From positions 1 through 64,000 of the forward strand of contig NZ_LFQU01000017.1 in assembly GCF_001275135.1 (NCBI RefSeq): a DNA stretch of 64,000 bases, given 5' to 3'. This DNA comes from Xylanibacter rarus (GTDB lineage Bacteria; Bacteroidota; Bacteroidia; Bacteroidales; Bacteroidaceae). Positions 61,763 to 64,000 of this stretch are shown piece after piece (positions within the stretch are counted from its first letter, which is position 1; every line of letters starts with the position of its first letter). A program made the translations under genes and the position numbers. The notes under the pieces were generated by a model, which ran no database searches, was not told where the DNA came from, and saw only the letters and a list, made by a program, of their open reading frames with translations.

Positions 61763-62410
61763 TTATTTCTGTTTAATTATTTTTGCAGGATTTCCGGCAA
61801 CGATGCAATATTCAGGAACATCTTTGGTGACAACACTATTTGCTGCTATTATAGCTCCGTTTCCTATTGAAACATTTGGCAAAATGGTTGCTTTGTCTCC
61901 AATCCATACATTGTTACCTATTATCACAGGACCTTTAGAGTATACAGGACGTTGTGTTGGTGGAATTTCCATCATTTCATGAGTTGAAGTACCATGAGAA
62001 TTATCAGAAATAGTTACCCAACGGCCTGTAAGAACATTATGTCCTATGATGATTTTATTTGTACAAGTTATGTGGTTATATTCTCCGAAATCACAGTCGT
62101 TTCCTATTTCAATATATGGATTTAATTTTATCTTGTTGTATTTGTCCCAGGCACAAAGAATACAATGTTTACCGAAAGCAGTACCATCCCCAATTGCAAT
62201 ATGTTTGCCTCCAATAAGTTTTAACGGACGATAAAATATTGAACCTCGTCCGACCTTCTTAAAATTAGGGATTATCCAGAAAGTATAAAGATATGAAACT
62301 AAAAGTCCAAAATAGTTATTGAATTTATAACTATATATAAAATGAATTATAGTACACATTATGCGGGCTATTGGTTCCAATTTTATTCTTAAAAAGTGGG
62401 TAATATTCAT
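61763..62410 (-). CDS. Hexapeptide-repeat acyltransferase
   Basis: 215 residues. Left-handed beta-helix repeats (IAIGDGTAFGKHC, IEIGNDCDFGEYN, IIIGHNVLTGRWV, VIIGNNVWIGDKATIL, VSIGNGAIIAANSVV) ending in CIVAGNPAKIIK, typical of acetyltransferases acting on polysaccharides (WcaF/WcaB-like). Operon gene in the polysaccharide cluster. Acetyl transfer is inferred; substrate unknown. Confidence 0.87.
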   Translation of the reverse strand: MNITHFLRIKLEPIARIMCTIIHFIYSYKFNNYFGLLVSYLYTFWIIPNFKKVGRGSIFYRPLKLIGGKHIAIGDGTAFGKHCILCAWDKYNKIKLNPYIEIGNDCDFGEYNHITCTNKIIIGHNVLTGRWVTISDNSHGTSTHEMMEIPPTQRPVYSKGPVIIGNNVWIGDKATILPNVSIGNGAIIAANSVVTKDVPEYCIVAGNPAKIIKQK

Positions 62411-62425
62411 GACTCTTGTGATTTA

Positions 62426-63773
62426 TTATTTATTCCAAATACCGTTTGCCTTTCCTTGGCTTATTTTGGTATATTGTATTTTATTTGTTATGGCACTTAG
62501 CATATTTACTAAAGTAAGTGCGACTATAATGCCAACTAACCCCAGATGTTTGCTTGTAATTAGTGCCAACGGAATGTATATTATTGCTTCAATTATCGTA
62601 ATTATGGTAATAAGTCTGATTTTTCCTATTCCACATAAAATATTTGAATAGCAAGTGCCGTATATTAAAACACTTGTGTATAACGCCATCATTGCAGACA
62701 TGCTGAAAGGTATATGGACACTCTTACCTACCCATAAACTGTATATGGGATTTGCTAATGCCAACATTATAATAAGGACTATAACAAATATTTTAAGAAT
62801 GTAATTCATTTTTTTTGTCATAGTTGAAATCCAATCCCAATCATTTTTAGCATATGCATCTGTGGTTGCAGTCCACAAAGGAGCAGAAATTATTGTAAAT
62901 AAAATATTTACCAATGAAAAATATCTGAATGAAACCTGATATGGAGTAACTTCTTTTGGAGAGAATACATGAGATATAATGAAATTAGACGATGCGAAAA
63001 GAATTAATGCGCCAATCTGTATAAAGAAAAACTTTATTCCTAAACCAAATAAATTATGTAGTTCTTTTTATTAAAATAGAAAATGGATGGACGAAGGTGT
63101 TTGTATTTTGTAAAAGTAATGGGATATGATAATATATAAACAATTAGAGGTGATGCAGTATAAATTAAAGCCACGTGCATCAGATTTATTGTTTTGAATG
63201 TTTGTGACAAGCAGAATATGCCTAATAATGACAAAGTATGCCCTAAAGCTACCAATAGATTGTTAATTGCAGGAAGTTGTAGTGCTAAATAAACATTCCC
63301 GATGAATTTAAATATAAATGTAGCTCCTACTAAGGAAAATGAAAGTATTATTATATTGCTTAGATTTGGAACGTAAGTTTTTTTACGTTTAATAGTGCGT
63401 AGCAGTCAATGTTGTTAGTTACAAAACACAAAATGATTATTAATGGTATTACAATAGCAGACAGCATTACGAATGTTGTACTAATCTGTTGTTTGCTCAA
63501 TATCTTGTCTCCAGTTGCAATTGACAGGGCTAATCTGTTACGCAGCCCATTTCCTAAACCTATATCAAAAGAGTCAATCCATAATAAGATACTATTGATG
63601 GTAAGCCATATTCCATATTCATATTGATTTAGGCATCCAAGTGTAACAGGTACAAGCAAAAGTTGTACAATGCATGTCCACATTTTAATTATAAAAGAAC
63701 CAATAATATTTTTCTTTAATAATATTGTACGCTGGTTCCCTTTTAATATGTATGATGAAAAATTTAATTTCAT
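62426..63773 (-). pseudogene. Polysaccharide flippase (Wzx-like), frameshifted twice
   Basis: One gene in three frames on the minus strand. The N-terminal part 63360-63773 (137 aa) has NIIGSFIIKMWTCIVQLLLV and WLTINSILLWIDSFDIGLGN, a signature of MATE-like O-antigen flippases. After a 7-A tract (T7 at 63378-63384) the frame ends; the next frame gives LVALGHTLSLLGIFCLS (63040-63360 region). After a 5-A tract (T5 at 63065-63069) the third frame continues ELHNLFGLGIKFFFIQIGA and ends at 62426. Adding one A at each tract restores a continuous protein of about 447 residues. Either a broken gene or base-calling error in AT-rich DNA. Confidence 0.8.
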
Positions 63774-63775
63774 AT

Positions 63776-64000
63776 TTACATTATTTGTATGATGTTGTTA
63801 TAGAAAACACTGATGCAGAATAATGTTATACTGATTGTTATTACAATTATTTTTGCTAATGGCTTTGGTCTTATCATATAAAAAATATTTGTAAAAAGTA
63901 TGATTTCTGTAATACCGTAAAGTTCACTTATGCGGAATGCTAATACTGGAAGTGAAGAAAATGCGGTAAATGAAAACAAAGATAACGCCATAAGCTTTAT
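63776..64000 (-). CDS. EpsG-like polysaccharide polymerase, C-terminal part
   Basis: Open to the window edge on the minus strand. The visible part (about 74 residues) has FSFTAFSSLPVLAFRISELYG and two membrane segments near its end, as in EpsG-family proteins that extend surface polysaccharides. The start lies beyond the window. Its stop is 2 bp before the flippase start, so the two are coupled. Confidence 0.6.
   Translation of the reverse strand: MKLMALSLFSFTAFSSLPVLAFRISELYGITEIILFTNIFYMIRPKPLAKIIVITISITLFCISVFYNNIIQIM

Noticed and set aside
1-64000. tRNA or rRNA genes
   Set aside because: No cloverleaf or rRNA-like stretches were noticed on either strand.

Overview
The window looks like a chromosomal segment of a Bacteroidales bacterium, most likely a Prevotella/Segatella-type species. 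Indicators are promoters of the TTTG / TAnnTTTG class upstream of many genes, secreted proteins with C-terminal tails resembling type IX secretion sorting domains, an Omp28-like secreted protein, TPR-LuxR regulators with a central membrane helix, and DUF4932. No rRNA, tRNA, CRISPR array, integrase or phage structural gene was seen.

Layout. 1-690 is a repeat-rich non-coding block with a mirror-symmetric set of hairpins. 689-2466 holds a lysophospholipid acyltransferase and a polyprenol-phosphate-sugar type glycosyltransferase, followed by tandem 75-bp repeats and other intergenic repeats. 3854-21887 is a defence island: a type I restriction-modification locus (hsdM, a RhuM-Fic protein, a frameshifted hsdS, a frameshifted TIGR02391-family gene, hsdR), a YdeI-family gene, a four-gene minus-strand operon joining an AbiL/RloAB-like pair to a Gabija-like OLD nuclease plus UvrD helicase, a secreted esterase-TPR protein, and a separate ABC-ATPase plus DUF4276 pair. 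The four-gene cassette is flanked by about 118-bp direct copies of the ydeI 3' end, and a third decayed copy lies near 37.1 kb.

22-25 kb carries thpR, a secreted metallophosphoesterase and an M50-like membrane protease. 25.4-38.3 kb is a secreted-protein region: a 1580-residue multidomain protein, an M6 metalloprotease, an Omp28-like protein, a TPR-LuxR regulator and a DUF4932 protein. 39-56.6 kb is mostly housekeeping: a Vsr-type endonuclease, a DEDD exonuclease, a phosphoesterase, a WYL regulator, Mfd, a second TPR-LuxR regulator, an esterase, two oxidoreductases, a GNAT-DUF1810 fusion, glutathione peroxidase and thioredoxin reductase. 57.1-58.6 kb is a dead IS5-type element containing a long perfect-looking hairpin. 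58.6-64 kb is the end of an AT-rich surface polysaccharide cluster on the minus strand: three glycosyltransferases, an acyltransferase, a frameshifted flippase and a partial EpsG-like polymerase.

The most notable theme is that three different ABC-ATPase plus TOPRIM-type effector modules sit within about 10 kb next to a type I restriction system, with gene-fragment footprints at the cassette borders. Functional assignments come from motif recognition by eye; no database search was run.
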